DNA of 60,964 nt, taken from CAYPEK01 sp964409645. GTDB taxonomy: Bacteria; UBP15; UBA6099. Of the stretch, positions 15,969 through 24,359 are shown piece by piece. The notes beneath the pieces are model-generated. The model saw nothing but the letters and a program-made list of their open reading frames with translations, was not told the origin of the DNA and made no database searches. Position 1 is the stretch's first letter. Each line of letters begins with the position of its first letter. A program made the translations under genes and the position numbers. The stretch lies in the NCBI GenBank assembly GCA_964409645.1, contig CAYPEK010000014.1:1-60964 (forward strand), written 5' to 3'.

Positions 15969-17063
15969 ATGAAAACGGCCTTACGTATGGTTTGCGCGGC
16001 GATGATCGTCGTAATGACGGCGTGTGCCGCTGCGTCCGCGGCGGTCCGAATTAAGGACATAGCAAGGGTTGCCGGGGTACGCGACAATCAATTGATAGGC
16101 TACGGGCTGGTAGTCGGCCTCAGAGGGACCGGCGACGGGATAAAGATGACCAAGCAGACTGTTGCGAACATGATGGAGAGGCTCGGAATTAATGTGGATG
16201 TGAGCGACATCAATGTTGACAACGTGAGTGCGGTGATGGTCACGTCCAACCTGCCTGCATTTGTCAAAACCGGAGATACGATCGATGTCGTGGTATCGGC
16301 GATAGGAGATGCCGATTCATTGCAGGGCGGCACATTGATGATGACGCCGCTGAAGGGAGCGGACGGGCGTGTGTATGCGGTTGCGCAGGGCCCGTTGTCG
16401 CTCGGTGGCTGGTCCGAGAAATCCGGCGGCGGCCAGAACTCGAAGGGACACGCGACAGTGGGACGCATCGCGGGCGGAGCCACTGTCGAACGCGAGGTGG
16501 CCGCTGAGATCGTATCGCAGGACAATAAAATAATGTTGTCACTTAACAACCCCGATTTCACCACAGTGACGAATGTGATGAAAAAAATCAACCTGAGGTT
16601 CGGGAAGGGAACGGCGAAGGCTGTGGACGGAGCAACGGTGGAAATTTTGGTTCCGGACGAATCGACGGGAGATGTAATTCCTTTCATATCCGAACTTGAA
16701 AATTTACAGATCGAACAGGACGATGTTGCGAAGGTCGTTATAAATGAGAGAACCGGTACGATAGTGATGGGCGGCGACGTGACGATTTCGCCGGTGGCGA
16801 TAGCACACGGTTCGCTGACGGTGGCGGTGAAGCCGTCAACGACGATAAGCCAGCCGACAACGCCTCTCGCGGGCGGCGAGACGGTTGTGGTTCCCACGAG
16901 CAAGCTTAAAGTTCAGGAAGATAAAATTTCATTTACGCGCGTTTCGGCGTCGGATATCGTGGACGCGCTCAATAAGATGAAGGTGACTGCGAGCGATATC
17001 ATAGCGATCTTTCAGGCTTTGAAAGCATCGGGCGCATTGCAGGCCGAACTGGTGATTATGTAG
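15969..17063 (+). CDS. flgI: Flagellar P-ring protein FlgI
   Basis: The 364-residue protein is a typical FlgI in length and sequence. It has a signal peptide (ALRMVCAAMIVVMTACAAASA), then RIKDIARVAGVRDNQLIGYGLVVGL, GTGDG, the internal NNPDFTT and IVMGGDVTISPVAIAHGSL, and C-terminal ASDIIAIFQALKASGALQAELVIM. It forms the periplasmic P-ring around the rod. GAGGTG precedes the ATG, 10 nt after flgH. Confidence 0.95.
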   Translation: MKTALRMVCAAMIVVMTACAAASAAVRIKDIARVAGVRDNQLIGYGLVVGLRGTGDGIKMTKQTVANMMERLGINVDVSDINVDNVSAVMVTSNLPAFVKTGDTIDVVVSAIGDADSLQGGTLMMTPLKGADGRVYAVAQGPLSLGGWSEKSGGGQNSKGHATVGRIAGGATVEREVAAEIVSQDNKIMLSLNNPDFTTVTNVMKKINLRFGKGTAKAVDGATVEILVPDESTGDVIPFISELENLQIEQDDVAKVVINERTGTIVMGGDVTISPVAIAHGSLTVAVKPSTTISQPTTPLAGGETVVVPTSKLKVQEDKISFTRVSASDIVDALNKMKVTASDIIAIFQALKASGALQAELVIM

Positions 17064-17087
17064 TCATCAAATGAAGAGGTGCTGAAA

Positions 17088-17525
17088 GTGGACTTAACCG
17101 GATTCCAAGGATTAAGGCCCGCATATTACGAGGCGGAATCGTCGGGCACGGCAAATCTGGAAGCAAAGCTGAAAGGTTTGCAGAATAAGCAGTTGACTGC
17201 TTCTGAAAAGGAGCTGCAAGAGCTTGATAAGGTTACGAAAGACCTTGAATCGGTCTTTACGTATATGCTGATGAAAGAGATGCGAAAAACAGTTCCTGAA
17301 ACGGGGCTGATCAGCGGCGGTCGCGGAGAAGAAATATTCCGCGACATGCTCGACGAGGAAATGGCTAAAAATATATCTGCCTCAGGCGAGGGACTGGGAA
17401 TCGCCAAGATGATGTACGAGCAACTCTCAAAGCCGATCATTGCAAAAATGAAGGCTGAAGAAGCTCGGAACGAGCAGGGCACGGCGGAAGTCGAAAAGAA
17501 ATTGATCGAAGGCACTACGGAATAA
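17088..17525 (+). CDS. flgJ: FlgJ-type rod-binding protein, rod-cap domain only
   Basis: The 145-residue protein carries only the N-terminal rod-binding domain of FlgJ. The signature is LESVFTYMLMKEMRKTVPE, followed by FRDMLDEEMAKNISASGEGLGIAKMMY. The peptidoglycan-hydrolase domain of enterobacterial FlgJ is absent, as in many non-enteric lineages, so a separate muralytic enzyme must open the wall. I chose GTG 17088 because GAGGTG lies 6 nt upstream. GTG 17079 is the alternative. It follows flgI by 24 nt. Confidence 0.88.
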   Translation: MDLTGFQGLRPAYYEAESSGTANLEAKLKGLQNKQLTASEKELQELDKVTKDLESVFTYMLMKEMRKTVPETGLISGGRGEEIFRDMLDEEMAKNISASGEGLGIAKMMYEQLSKPIIAKMKAEEARNEQGTAEVEKKLIEGTTE

Positions 17526-17533
17526 AGACGGCA

Positions 17534-18679
17534 ATGAGAAGTCTAAAGGTCATGATAATAAAATGCGACGGTCGAGCAGGGCCGTACGTTATGATTGACA
17601 TAGAAACATATTTTCAGGCACTTGGACATGAAACTTGTACTGCGGATCTCAGAAGCATGAGACATCTGCCGCAGAGCGAAATAACGATTAAAATGGTGAA
17701 GATTGTCCGGGAGTGCCTCCGGGAATTCATTCCCGATATGGTAATTGCATACGGCTCGAACAACATTATTTCGTTTCACCTCGGTGACGGCGCTCCGATA
17801 GATTTGTTTACTTTTATGGAGATACCGTCCGTATCCGTATTTTACGACAGCCCGTTGGATCACAGGGTTTTTGACAGTTCGTTCAATTCATGGAACCCGA
17901 ATTATCATTACTTTTTTATCTGGGATCAACATTATACGGAAGAGATGAAGAAGCTCGGAATGAATAAGTCGTTTTTCATGCCGATAGGATCGAACACTAA
18001 AAGGTTTAAAAAGCTTAAATACGACTCCGCGGACGAAGAAAGATACGGCGCGGATGTTTCGTTTGTCGGTTCATACACACCGAAAAGGGAGATAGTGATA
18101 CGAACGCTGCTGGACAGCGGATTTACTCCGGTGATTTGGGGTTATGAATGGGAGAAGGCCGGCGACAAGAGAATAAGAGGATTGATCAGAGGAGTAGCGG
18201 ATAACGAAAAGGATTTGGTAAAGGTATATAACTATTCCAAAGTAAATATAAATCTGACTGTTGACCAAGGGATTACAAGCCTCAACATGAGGGTTTTCGA
18301 CTGCATGGCATCCGGAGGATTCCTTATCTCGGATTATAAAACGGACTTCGACCGGCTGTTCGATGTCGAAAATGAAGTTGTGACATACAAAACCGTCGAT
18401 GAATTGCCTGCTCTTGTCCGCTATTATCTCGATCACGAGGATGCAAGGCTTGAAAAGGCAAAGAATGCGCGAAGGAAAGTGCTCGCGGAGCATAGTTATC
18501 TGAATCGTGTGAACTACATGGTGGAAACCATGGAGGATAATGGGGCATTCAGTCCGCCGTATTGGTGGGAGAAGCACAGTGACCCCGGAAGGATAATTGA
18601 TAAGCTGCTCGAGCTGACACTTGGAGTCCGCGAGGAATATGAGATTCCGAACAATATGGCGGAGGTGGCGCCGGCATGA
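17534..18679 (+). CDS. CgeB-like glycosyltransferase in the flagellar operon
   Basis: The 381-residue protein resembles CgeB/DUF3880-type GT-B glycosyltransferases. The N-terminal Rossmann half has VMIIKCDGRAGPYVMIDIE and the family motif FYDSPLD. The C-terminal donor-binding half starts at DVSFVGSYTPKRE and ends with LNMRVFDCMASGGFLISDY and YYLDHEDARLEKAKNARR...EHSYLNRV. It starts 9 nt after flgJ and its stop overlaps the flgN start (ATGA), so it belongs to the operon. It occupies the position where flgM commonly lies. By analogy with glycosylated flagella, it could modify flagellin. Donor and acceptor are unknown. A homologue is encoded near 33 kb. Confidence 0.75.
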   Translation: MRSLKVMIIKCDGRAGPYVMIDIETYFQALGHETCTADLRSMRHLPQSEITIKMVKIVRECLREFIPDMVIAYGSNNIISFHLGDGAPIDLFTFMEIPSVSVFYDSPLDHRVFDSSFNSWNPNYHYFFIWDQHYTEEMKKLGMNKSFFMPIGSNTKRFKKLKYDSADEERYGADVSFVGSYTPKREIVIRTLLDSGFTPVIWGYEWEKAGDKRIRGLIRGVADNEKDLVKVYNYSKVNINLTVDQGITSLNMRVFDCMASGGFLISDYKTDFDRLFDVENEVVTYKTVDELPALVRYYLDHEDARLEKAKNARRKVLAEHSYLNRVNYMVETMEDNGAFSPPYWWEKHSDPGRIIDKLLELTLGVREEYEIPNNMAEVAPA

Positions 18680-19170
18680 GCAGAAATCCATGGGACAATC
18701 TCATTGAGTTGATGGAAAAACAGAAGAAGATGTATGACAAGTTTAGAGAACTTTTAAAAAAGAAAGAGAAGGCGGTAGTAGAAGGAGACATAAACAAGCT
18801 CCAGAAATTGATAAAAGAAGAAGAGAAATCCGTAAACGAGATTGAGAAGACTGAGCAGAGGAGAATAGAAGCAGTCGAGGCATGCATTGCGAAAAAACAA
18901 AAGATGACGATAGGTCAGATGATCGATCTTGCGCCACCCGAAAAGAAAGAAGGATTGAATAAGGCTGCGATGGAATTGATTAAAGCGTTGGATTCTGTGG
19001 CAACGCTGAACAGAACGAATGCAGAGTTGATAAATGAAGCGATGAATTTCATTAATTTCAATGTGAATCTGCTTTCATCAAACAGAGCTGTTGACAATCT
19101 TTACGAGGGAACGGGCCGGATGAAAGGGTCTGAACCCAAAGTATTAGGAATAATAAATAAGGAAGCATAA
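18676..19170 (+). CDS. flgN: FlgN-like export chaperone
   Basis: The 164-residue, mostly helical and highly charged protein has the position and character of FlgN, the chaperone that delivers FlgK and FlgL to the flagellar export gate. Residues ~10-75 form a Lys/Glu-rich coiled coil (ELMEKQKKMYDKFRELLKKK). The C-terminal part (TNAELINEAMNFINFNVNLL) matches the FlgN-family helix. The call rests strongly on the location directly upstream of flgK and flgL. Its start overlaps the glycosyltransferase stop. Confidence 0.75.
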   Translation: MSRNPWDNLIELMEKQKKMYDKFRELLKKKEKAVVEGDINKLQKLIKEEEKSVNEIEKTEQRRIEAVEACIAKKQKMTIGQMIDLAPPEKKEGLNKAAMELIKALDSVATLNRTNAELINEAMNFINFNVNLLSSNRAVDNLYEGTGRMKGSEPKVLGIINKEA

Positions 19171-19217
19171 TATAAGGCTCGCCTGAGAGGCGCGCCGGAA
19201 ACCAAAGAGGTGCGGTC

Positions 19218-21776
19218 ATGTTATCCACATTTTTCGGAATCGAGACCATGAAGACTGCGATCCTGACACAGCGCAAGATCATGGACACCATCGGACATAA
19301 TGTGGCGAATGCGAGTACGGAAGGATATTCACGGCAGGTAGTCAATCTTGCCGCGAGAACTTCGTACACTGCAAACCAGATAAACAGTTCGCTTTACGGC
19401 GCCGGGCAGATAGGCACGGGTGTAATCGCGACGGCCATAGAGCGAATCAGAGATGTATATGTGGACAAGCAACTAAGAACCGGGACTTCCGACAAGGGAT
19501 ATAACGATATCGCGGTGTCAACGCTGTCGCAGATCGAAAATGCATTCATGGAACCGTCAACCGACGAAGGGCTGAGCGCTGCGATGACAGAGTTTTTCAG
19601 TGCATGGTCTGACCTCGCGGATAATCCTGAAAGCCTCGCGGCAAGAAATCAGGTGATATCCACTGCAAATAATCTAGTGGATGTAATTCACACTATAGAT
19701 CAGGCTCTTCGGGATATACGTATCGATCTAGACAGCCAGATTAATGAAGATGTCGAGCAAGTAAATAAATTGCTGTACCAGATAGCGGATTTGAACGATC
19801 AGATAGCGGATATCTACGCGAATGGATACACGCCGAATGACTTGCTCGATTCGCGAGATTTGCTGTTGGACGAACTTTCGACTTATGTGAATTACTCGGT
19901 GTCGGACACGGATACCGAAGGAATGATCGCGATAGACATTAACGGTCGAGAGCTGGTAAGAAACACCACGGTGTACGAGCTGACCACAGAATCTTCGTGG
20001 GATCATCCTTCGCAGGACACGAAAACTCCGTACATGACGGATGTTTCCCAGAGCGATTTCGACATGCTGGCACAGATGAGCAGCGGCGAGTTGAAGGGGC
20101 TTGTGGACGCGCGGGACGATATCTTATTGAACGTTCAATCCCAATTCACGGAAATGGTGAATACGCTGGTCAACACGGTGAATAATTATTTCAGTCAGGG
20201 CATAGGAACCAACCTCGAGGACTACGGGGTAGTGGCGACTACGACGTCAACGATCGGCAATCTGGACAATTTTGTTACGGTTGCCGCAAGTGACATGCAA
20301 TATTTCAGCACCGGGGACAAGATTTATATCGGCGACGCTGACGGCGAAGGAATAACGGTAACGATCACGGATGTGGATTACGCGAACAGCAGATTGTTTT
20401 TCGACAATGTCGGGATACTTTCAAAAGGAGTGGAAACAGCCGCCTCCACATATACTTCGACAGCGTTTACAGTGGATTCGGGCGCCGAAATCAGGAGAAT
20501 TACCCTTGATAAAGAAAACTTTTTTGAACTTCAGAGTATTCTAGGCGGCGGTTTGATCGGCGACACAAGCCCGGATTTTTACAGCCAGATGACGAGCACT
20601 ATTACGCTTCCGGATAGTGTGACTCTGAAGACGACAGTTAAGCAGCTCGAAGAAATATTGGGAGTGAATATAACAGACAATATCAATGGATCAAGAGTCC
20701 AGTTGAACGATACGTCGTATTCTAAACTGATTACGGAGGATATGACGATAGACACTGTTTTGCTAAGGTTGAGTCAGGAAAATCTAGCGAACAACGACGG
20801 CAAAGGGCTCTCGTTTACGTTCGACGAAGTCAATCACAAAATAATTGTCACGGGAGAGACTGCCGAAGCGCTGGATCAACTGGGCGGCGAGGACGGAAGT
20901 TCGTGCAATATTCTGAGGATACTCGGTCTTGAGGGGTATGGCATCACCGGTATTGAAACTCAGTCAGGCACGGAATTAACTACGACGTTGCAAGACCTTG
21001 GAGTCGGCAGCGGATACATACAAATCGACAATTGTGTTATCGAACTCGACGAAACAATGACATTACAATCGGCGCTGGACACAATTAACGGCGCACTGAA
21101 TACTGACCCGTCGCAGAAATCATACGGCACGAATATTTTCTTCGACACAACGTCGGGCAGAGTTAGAGTAGTTTCGTCGCATGAATTCTGCGTAACGACG
21201 CCGGAAGTGAGTCAGTTCCCGGTGGCCGGTTCTTCTGTCACAACTTCGAATTTCCTTACGGTCCTCGGGCTGCAGAGGGAAGAGTCAACGCCGACGGACG
21301 CGCTGGTTCAGGGACTGGCTTCTGTTACATCTTCTGACACTGGAGCCAGAATTACTGTTAATCAGGCGCTGGTTAACGATGTGGGTAAACTCTCCACGGC
21401 ATTAAGTTACGCGGGAATTCCCGGAGATAATGCCGGCGCGCTGAACATAGCTGGTGTGGACACGCTGCTTACGATGGGAAGCCTCTCTTCGAGCAGGGAG
21501 TCTCAACCGACTCTAACAATTAATGATTATTACAATAGTTTGATTTCCGGCGTCGGAACATTAGCGGATGAAGCAAACACTAATGCGAATGCAATTGATA
21601 ATTTTATTGAATATTACTCGACTCAGAAAGAAGCCGTTTCAGGGGTCTCGATAGACGAAGAAATGGTGAAGATGATCGAAGCACAGCATGCTTTCAGCGC
21701 TGCATCGCGAATGATTAACACGATTGATGAAATGTTGAATCTGATTATTAGTGGGACCGGATTGGCGGGTAGATAA
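19218..21776 (+). CDS. flgK: Flagellar hook-associated protein 1 (FlgK), enlarged
   Basis: The N-terminus (STFFGIETMKTAILTQRKIM...HNVANASTEGYSRQVVNLA) and the C-terminal D0 helix (VSIDEEMVKMIEAQHAFSAASRMINTIDEML) are diagnostic of FlgK, which forms the hook-filament junction. At 852 residues it is about 300 longer than enterobacterial FlgK. The extra sequence lies in the middle (roughly residues 350-720), is Thr/Ser/Asp-rich and probably forms surface-exposed domains. GAGGTG precedes the ATG, 47 nt after flgN. Confidence 0.92.
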   Translation: MLSTFFGIETMKTAILTQRKIMDTIGHNVANASTEGYSRQVVNLAARTSYTANQINSSLYGAGQIGTGVIATAIERIRDVYVDKQLRTGTSDKGYNDIAVSTLSQIENAFMEPSTDEGLSAAMTEFFSAWSDLADNPESLAARNQVISTANNLVDVIHTIDQALRDIRIDLDSQINEDVEQVNKLLYQIADLNDQIADIYANGYTPNDLLDSRDLLLDELSTYVNYSVSDTDTEGMIAIDINGRELVRNTTVYELTTESSWDHPSQDTKTPYMTDVSQSDFDMLAQMSSGELKGLVDARDDILLNVQSQFTEMVNTLVNTVNNYFSQGIGTNLEDYGVVATTTSTIGNLDNFVTVAASDMQYFSTGDKIYIGDADGEGITVTITDVDYANSRLFFDNVGILSKGVETAASTYTSTAFTVDSGAEIRRITLDKENFFELQSILGGGLIGDTSPDFYSQMTSTITLPDSVTLKTTVKQLEEILGVNITDNINGSRVQLNDTSYSKLITEDMTIDTVLLRLSQENLANNDGKGLSFTFDEVNHKIIVTGETAEALDQLGGEDGSSCNILRILGLEGYGITGIETQSGTELTTTLQDLGVGSGYIQIDNCVIELDETMTLQSALDTINGALNTDPSQKSYGTNIFFDTTSGRVRVVSSHEFCVTTPEVSQFPVAGSSVTTSNFLTVLGLQREESTPTDALVQGLASVTSSDTGARITVNQALVNDVGKLSTALSYAGIPGDNAGALNIAGVDTLLTMGSLSSSRESQPTLTINDYYNSLISGVGTLADEANTNANAIDNFIEYYSTQKEAVSGVSIDEEMVKMIEAQHAFSAASRMINTIDEMLNLIISGTGLAGR

Positions 21777-21786
21777 GCGGCGACGC

Positions 21787-21814
21787 TAAAGTTTTTAAAG
21801 TAATATGCCGATAT
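21787..21814 (+). promoter_or_regulatory. Sigma-28 (FliA/SigD-type) promoter of flgL
   Basis: TAAA and GCCGATAT are separated by 16 nt. Both elements match the flagellar sigma-28/SigD consensus (TAAA, 14-16 nt, GCCGATAT). The -35 can also be read as TAAAGTTT with 12 nt to the -10. It lies ~30 nt before the flgL start. The -10 merges into an (AT)8 tract. Confidence 0.65.
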
Positions 21815-21826
21815 ATATATATATAT
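21811..21826. repeat. (AT)8 tract overlapping the flgL promoter -10
   Basis: Sixteen alternating A/T bases begin inside the GCCGATAT -10 element and end 5 nt before the AAGGAG ribosome-binding site of flgL. Changes in tract length would alter spacing between the start point and the Shine-Dalgarno site. Confidence 0.8.
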
Positions 21827-21843
21827 TATAAGGAGTGGCCTGT

Positions 21844-23103
21844 ATGATATCCAGAGTGACAACTTCGATGATGACCTCGATATTCATTAGTGATATACAA
21901 AAAAGCCTGAAAGAAGTGACAAAACTCCAAAGTCAGGTGTCCACGGGTAAAAAAGTTGAATATCCCTCGGACGATCCGGTCGGAGCATCCAGAATACTCG
22001 ATTACGATCAGGCTCTTAGCCAGACAGACCAATATACGGAAACGATAGACGCCGCAAATAGCCTTGCGACGAACACGGACGGAGTTCTCGACCACATGGA
22101 GACGTTATTGCTCCGTGTTCGCGATCTGGCGGTCGAAGCATCGAACGAGGCGGTGAACAATCAGGAATCGATGGATGCAATCGCAAGTGAGATCGACAGC
22201 TTGATAGCGGATTTGGTGACACAGGCTAATCAGAAATACAATGGAACTTATCTTTTTTCGGGGAATAAGACAACGACGACACCATTTGTGGCGAAGGATT
22301 ACGTCGAATTCACTTATGGGCAGACAAACGTTGCTACCAACGGTGCTGTGACATTAAATATGCCGTCATACACAATAGATGGCGTCACGAATGTTTCTCA
22401 GGCGATCACGAGCACCGATTCGGTGACGGATATAGTGATTATAGACACCAGTGGAAACAGACGCTCGATCGCGGCATCCAATTATACGGTTGATCCGGCA
22501 ACGAACACGATAAGCATAACGGATGTCGGAACGGATACAACGGGAACCATAGGCATAGCATCGACAGATACCATAGAGGTGCATTTTAACAAGACAGTCT
22601 CGGTAGTATATAACGGTGATATGGGCACCAAGGAAATGGAGATCAGCGAAGGAACAAAAGTAGCTGTTTCATACATAGGCGCAACTGCGGATCAAGCTAA
22701 AAACATGTCGGTTTTCGGCAGCTATTCATCGGATGGCACTGAGACGGCTTCTGTCGAAGCATTTCAAAAGCTGATGGACCTGAGAGATAATATTTATAAA
22801 TATACAAACGTCGGCGCGAGCAATATCGATGCGATCACGTCTGGGATCGATGATGTTGATTCGATAAGAGAAAATATAACGACGATCCGCTCGGAACAGG
22901 GCGGAAGGGCGAACCGGCTCGAACTTGCCACGAACCGGCTGAGTTCGCTGAAAATAAATATAACCGATCTTAAATCGAGCATAGAAGATGTGGATATGGC
23001 GGAAGCAATATCCGATCTGGTCTTACAGCAGAACACGTATCAGTCGGCGCTCGCAGCGGGATCGAGAATTATTACTACGACCCTACTTGACTATTTGAGC
23101 TGA
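21844..23103 (+). CDS. flgL: Flagellar hook-associated protein 3 (FlgL)
   Basis: The ATG at 21844 follows AAGGAG at good spacing. It gives a 419-residue protein beginning MISRVTTSMMTSIFISDIQ. A GTG at 21835 would add three residues. The flagellin-like N-terminal helix (LQSQVSTGKKVEYPSDDPVGASRILDY, overlapping motifs) and C-terminal helix (IEDVDMAEAISDLVLQQNTYQSAL) identify FlgL, which links FlgK to the filament. It is ~100 residues longer than the enterobacterial protein owing to a Thr-rich middle region. An apparent sigma-28 promoter lies directly upstream, and a sigma-70-type promoter is embedded in its 3' end. Confidence 0.92.
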   Translation: MISRVTTSMMTSIFISDIQKSLKEVTKLQSQVSTGKKVEYPSDDPVGASRILDYDQALSQTDQYTETIDAANSLATNTDGVLDHMETLLLRVRDLAVEASNEAVNNQESMDAIASEIDSLIADLVTQANQKYNGTYLFSGNKTTTTPFVAKDYVEFTYGQTNVATNGAVTLNMPSYTIDGVTNVSQAITSTDSVTDIVIIDTSGNRRSIAASNYTVDPATNTISITDVGTDTTGTIGIASTDTIEVHFNKTVSVVYNGDMGTKEMEISEGTKVAVSYIGATADQAKNMSVFGSYSSDGTETASVEAFQKLMDLRDNIYKYTNVGASNIDAITSGIDDVDSIRENITTIRSEQGGRANRLELATNRLSSLKINITDLKSSIEDVDMAEAISDLVLQQNTYQSALAAGSRIITTTLLDYLS

Positions 23104-23115
23104 TGAGTTTATAAT
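23087..23115 (+). promoter_or_regulatory. Candidate promoter of the first fliW-csrA unit
   Basis: TTGACT and TATAAT are separated by exactly 17 nt, straddling the flgL stop. The -10 is perfect and the -35 matches five of six bases. The predicted start near 23122 is ~165 nt upstream of fliW and only ~40 nt before an intrinsic-terminator-like hairpin. Confidence 0.6.
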
Positions 23116-23161
23116 GGAATTGTAGTATAACAATTTAAGTACTATTACTAAGGTCAACGGC

Positions 23162-23191
23162 AAGCAACTTCAACTCAAGAGGTTGCTTTTT
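23162..23191 (+). terminator. Intrinsic terminator/attenuator-like hairpin before fliW (copy 1)
   Basis: AAGCAAC and GTTGCTT form a 7-bp stem with a 13-nt loop, followed by T5. The loop and stem sequence (GCAACTTCAACTCA..AGGTTGC) recurs before the second fliW copy. It either ends flgL transcription, ends a short RNA from the promoter just upstream, or acts as an attenuator. Confidence 0.6.
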
Positions 23192-23287
23192 CATTTCCTC
23201 TCCTCTAGGGCAAATCGGACAATATCTTGTCGAATGGCAACAAGCGGTAAAGGCTTTTAGACCACGGACTGGTCATGGAGGAGTAGC

Positions 23288-23782
23288 GTGAAGGTAGCGA
23301 CCGCGCGCTTTGGGGAGCAGGAAATCCCTGAAGAGCAGATATACACATTAGCAGCCCCGGTGCCGGGATTTCCGGCGACCAAAAGATTTTTCTTCATACA
23401 GAGAGATAACATAGCGCCGTTCCAATGGATGCAATCCGTGGAGGATGGCGATTTGACGTTTGTGGTGGTGGAGCCGTCGAATTTTTTTCATGATTACGCG
23501 CCTGAGGCAAGCAAGGGAGATTTGAAGGAAGTAGGGCTTGAGAGCACGGCGGAAGCAAAGGTGATAGTGATAGTGGTGTTGCCGGAAGACATGACGAAGA
23601 TGACGGCGAATTTGAGGGGGCCGGTGATAATAAACACGGTTAAGCGAAAGATGAAGCAAATATTTTTAGAGAGCGAGAAGTGGGGAGTGAGGGAATCGAT
23701 AGTGGAGGGGATACGGAGGAAGGAGCAGGCGATGCTTGCTGGTGCTGCGAAGGAGCAGCAGGCTGCCGGAGGAACGGAGTAG
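23288..23782 (+). CDS. fliW: Flagellar assembly factor FliW (copy 1)
   Basis: The 164-residue protein matches FliW in length and pattern: an N-terminal half beginning VKVATARFGEQEIPEEQI, the conserved PGFPATKRFFFI segment, DLTFVVVEP, and the C-terminal NLRGPVIINTVKRKMKQ stretch typical of the family. In Bacillus and Campylobacter, FliW binds both flagellin and CsrA and relieves CsrA repression when flagellin is exported. The start is a GTG preceded by GGAGGAG. The C-terminus carries an Ala/Gln-rich tail. It is followed by csrA after 27 nt and then by a flagellin gene, the layout expected for this circuit. The second copy encodes an identical protein. Confidence 0.92.
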   Translation: MKVATARFGEQEIPEEQIYTLAAPVPGFPATKRFFFIQRDNIAPFQWMQSVEDGDLTFVVVEPSNFFHDYAPEASKGDLKEVGLESTAEAKVIVIVVLPEDMTKMTANLRGPVIINTVKRKMKQIFLESEKWGVRESIVEGIRRKEQAMLAGAAKEQQAAGGTE

Positions 23783-23809
23783 TAGAGAAGCGCACGGAGG
23801 CGTTGAGCT

Positions 23810-24049
23810 GTGTTGGTACTATCGAGGAAATTAGAAGAGAGCATAATGATAGGGGACGAGATCGAGATAAAAGTGATCTCGGTGCAGGGAGAGACGGTAA
23901 AGTTAGGAATATCGGCGCCGCGGACGATACCCGTACACCGGAAGGAAGTGTATGAGGAGATAGAGAAAGAGAATGTGAGAGCCGCGACGACCGGAATGGA
24001 GATAGACAAGATAGATTTGATGAAGCACATTTTCAAGCCGCAGGGATGA
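23810..24049 (+). CDS. csrA: Translational regulator CsrA (copy 1)
   Basis: The 79-residue CsrA starts at GTG behind GGAGG. It has the family N-terminus MLVLSRKLEESIMIGD and the RNA-contact region GISAPRTIPVHRKEVYEEI with R44. As a dimer it binds GGA motifs, typically at Shine-Dalgarno sites. The C-terminal ~20 residues (TTGMEIDKIDLMKHIFKPQG) extend beyond the E. coli protein, as is common in CsrA proteins that work with FliW, where this part can take part in FliW binding. It lies just downstream of fliW and upstream of a flagellin gene whose leader has GGA hairpins. Confidence 0.94.
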   Translation: MLVLSRKLEESIMIGDEIEIKVISVQGETVKLGISAPRTIPVHRKEVYEEIEKENVRAATTGMEIDKIDLMKHIFKPQG

Positions 24050-24139
24050 GAGCGGTTTGAAGCCTGCGGAACGCCAACGGCGAACTCGGCTCCGCGGGCA
24101 CTGTAACTTGATAACTGAATAGGTAAAAGCATCGAAGTG

Positions 24140-24168
24140 TTGATATCGTGCGCTGAAAATAATATAGA
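24140..24168 (+). promoter_or_regulatory. Possible promoter of the first flagellin gene
   Basis: TTGATA and TATAGA are separated by 17 nt, starting just after the end of the 870-bp repeat. A weak sigma-28-like -10 (GTTGATAT) overlaps its -35. No strong sigma-28 site is visible, so flagellin 1 may also depend on read-through from fliW-csrA. Confidence 0.3.
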
Positions 24169-24282
24169 AAAGCGCATTTTATAATGAACAATAGCCTCAG
24201 AGAGGCATTGTGCCCGGCAGAAGTCAAAATTGTAGGGGGAGGGAGGTGCATAACGGCTACCCTCGATGACCGAAACTGGGGA

Positions 24283-24299
24283 GGGCTAAGGAATAGCCC
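24283..24299 (+). promoter_or_regulatory. CsrA-site hairpin in the leader of flagellin 1
   Basis: GGGCT-AAGGAAT-AGCCC is a 5-bp hairpin that shows AGGA in its loop, the presentation preferred by CsrA. A second site, AAGGAGG at 24344-24350, is the Shine-Dalgarno of flagellin, about 55 nt downstream, so one dimer could bridge both. Between them lies TTCTGG-TGGCT-CCAGAG (24311-24327), which recurs in the leader of flagellin 2. The 310 nt from csrA to flagellin hold no gene that I can see, only this leader. Confidence 0.5.
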
Positions 24300-24359
24300 A
24301 AAATATTTGTTTCTGGTGGCTCCAGAGACATGCTTACTAAAGCAAGGAGGAGATAAACC

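Larger units (their letters stand above)
23264..24133 (+). repeat. 870-bp direct repeat, copy 1 (fliW-csrA cassette)
   Basis: The segment recurs 2360 bp downstream. I compared the two copies line by line and found no difference. It begins 24 nt before the fliW start codon and ends 84 nt after the csrA stop, so it contains exactly the fliW-csrA pair. The sequence on both sides differs, although short related motifs outside (terminator-like hairpin upstream, flagellin leader downstream) suggest that a larger ancestral duplication has diverged. Confidence 0.95.
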
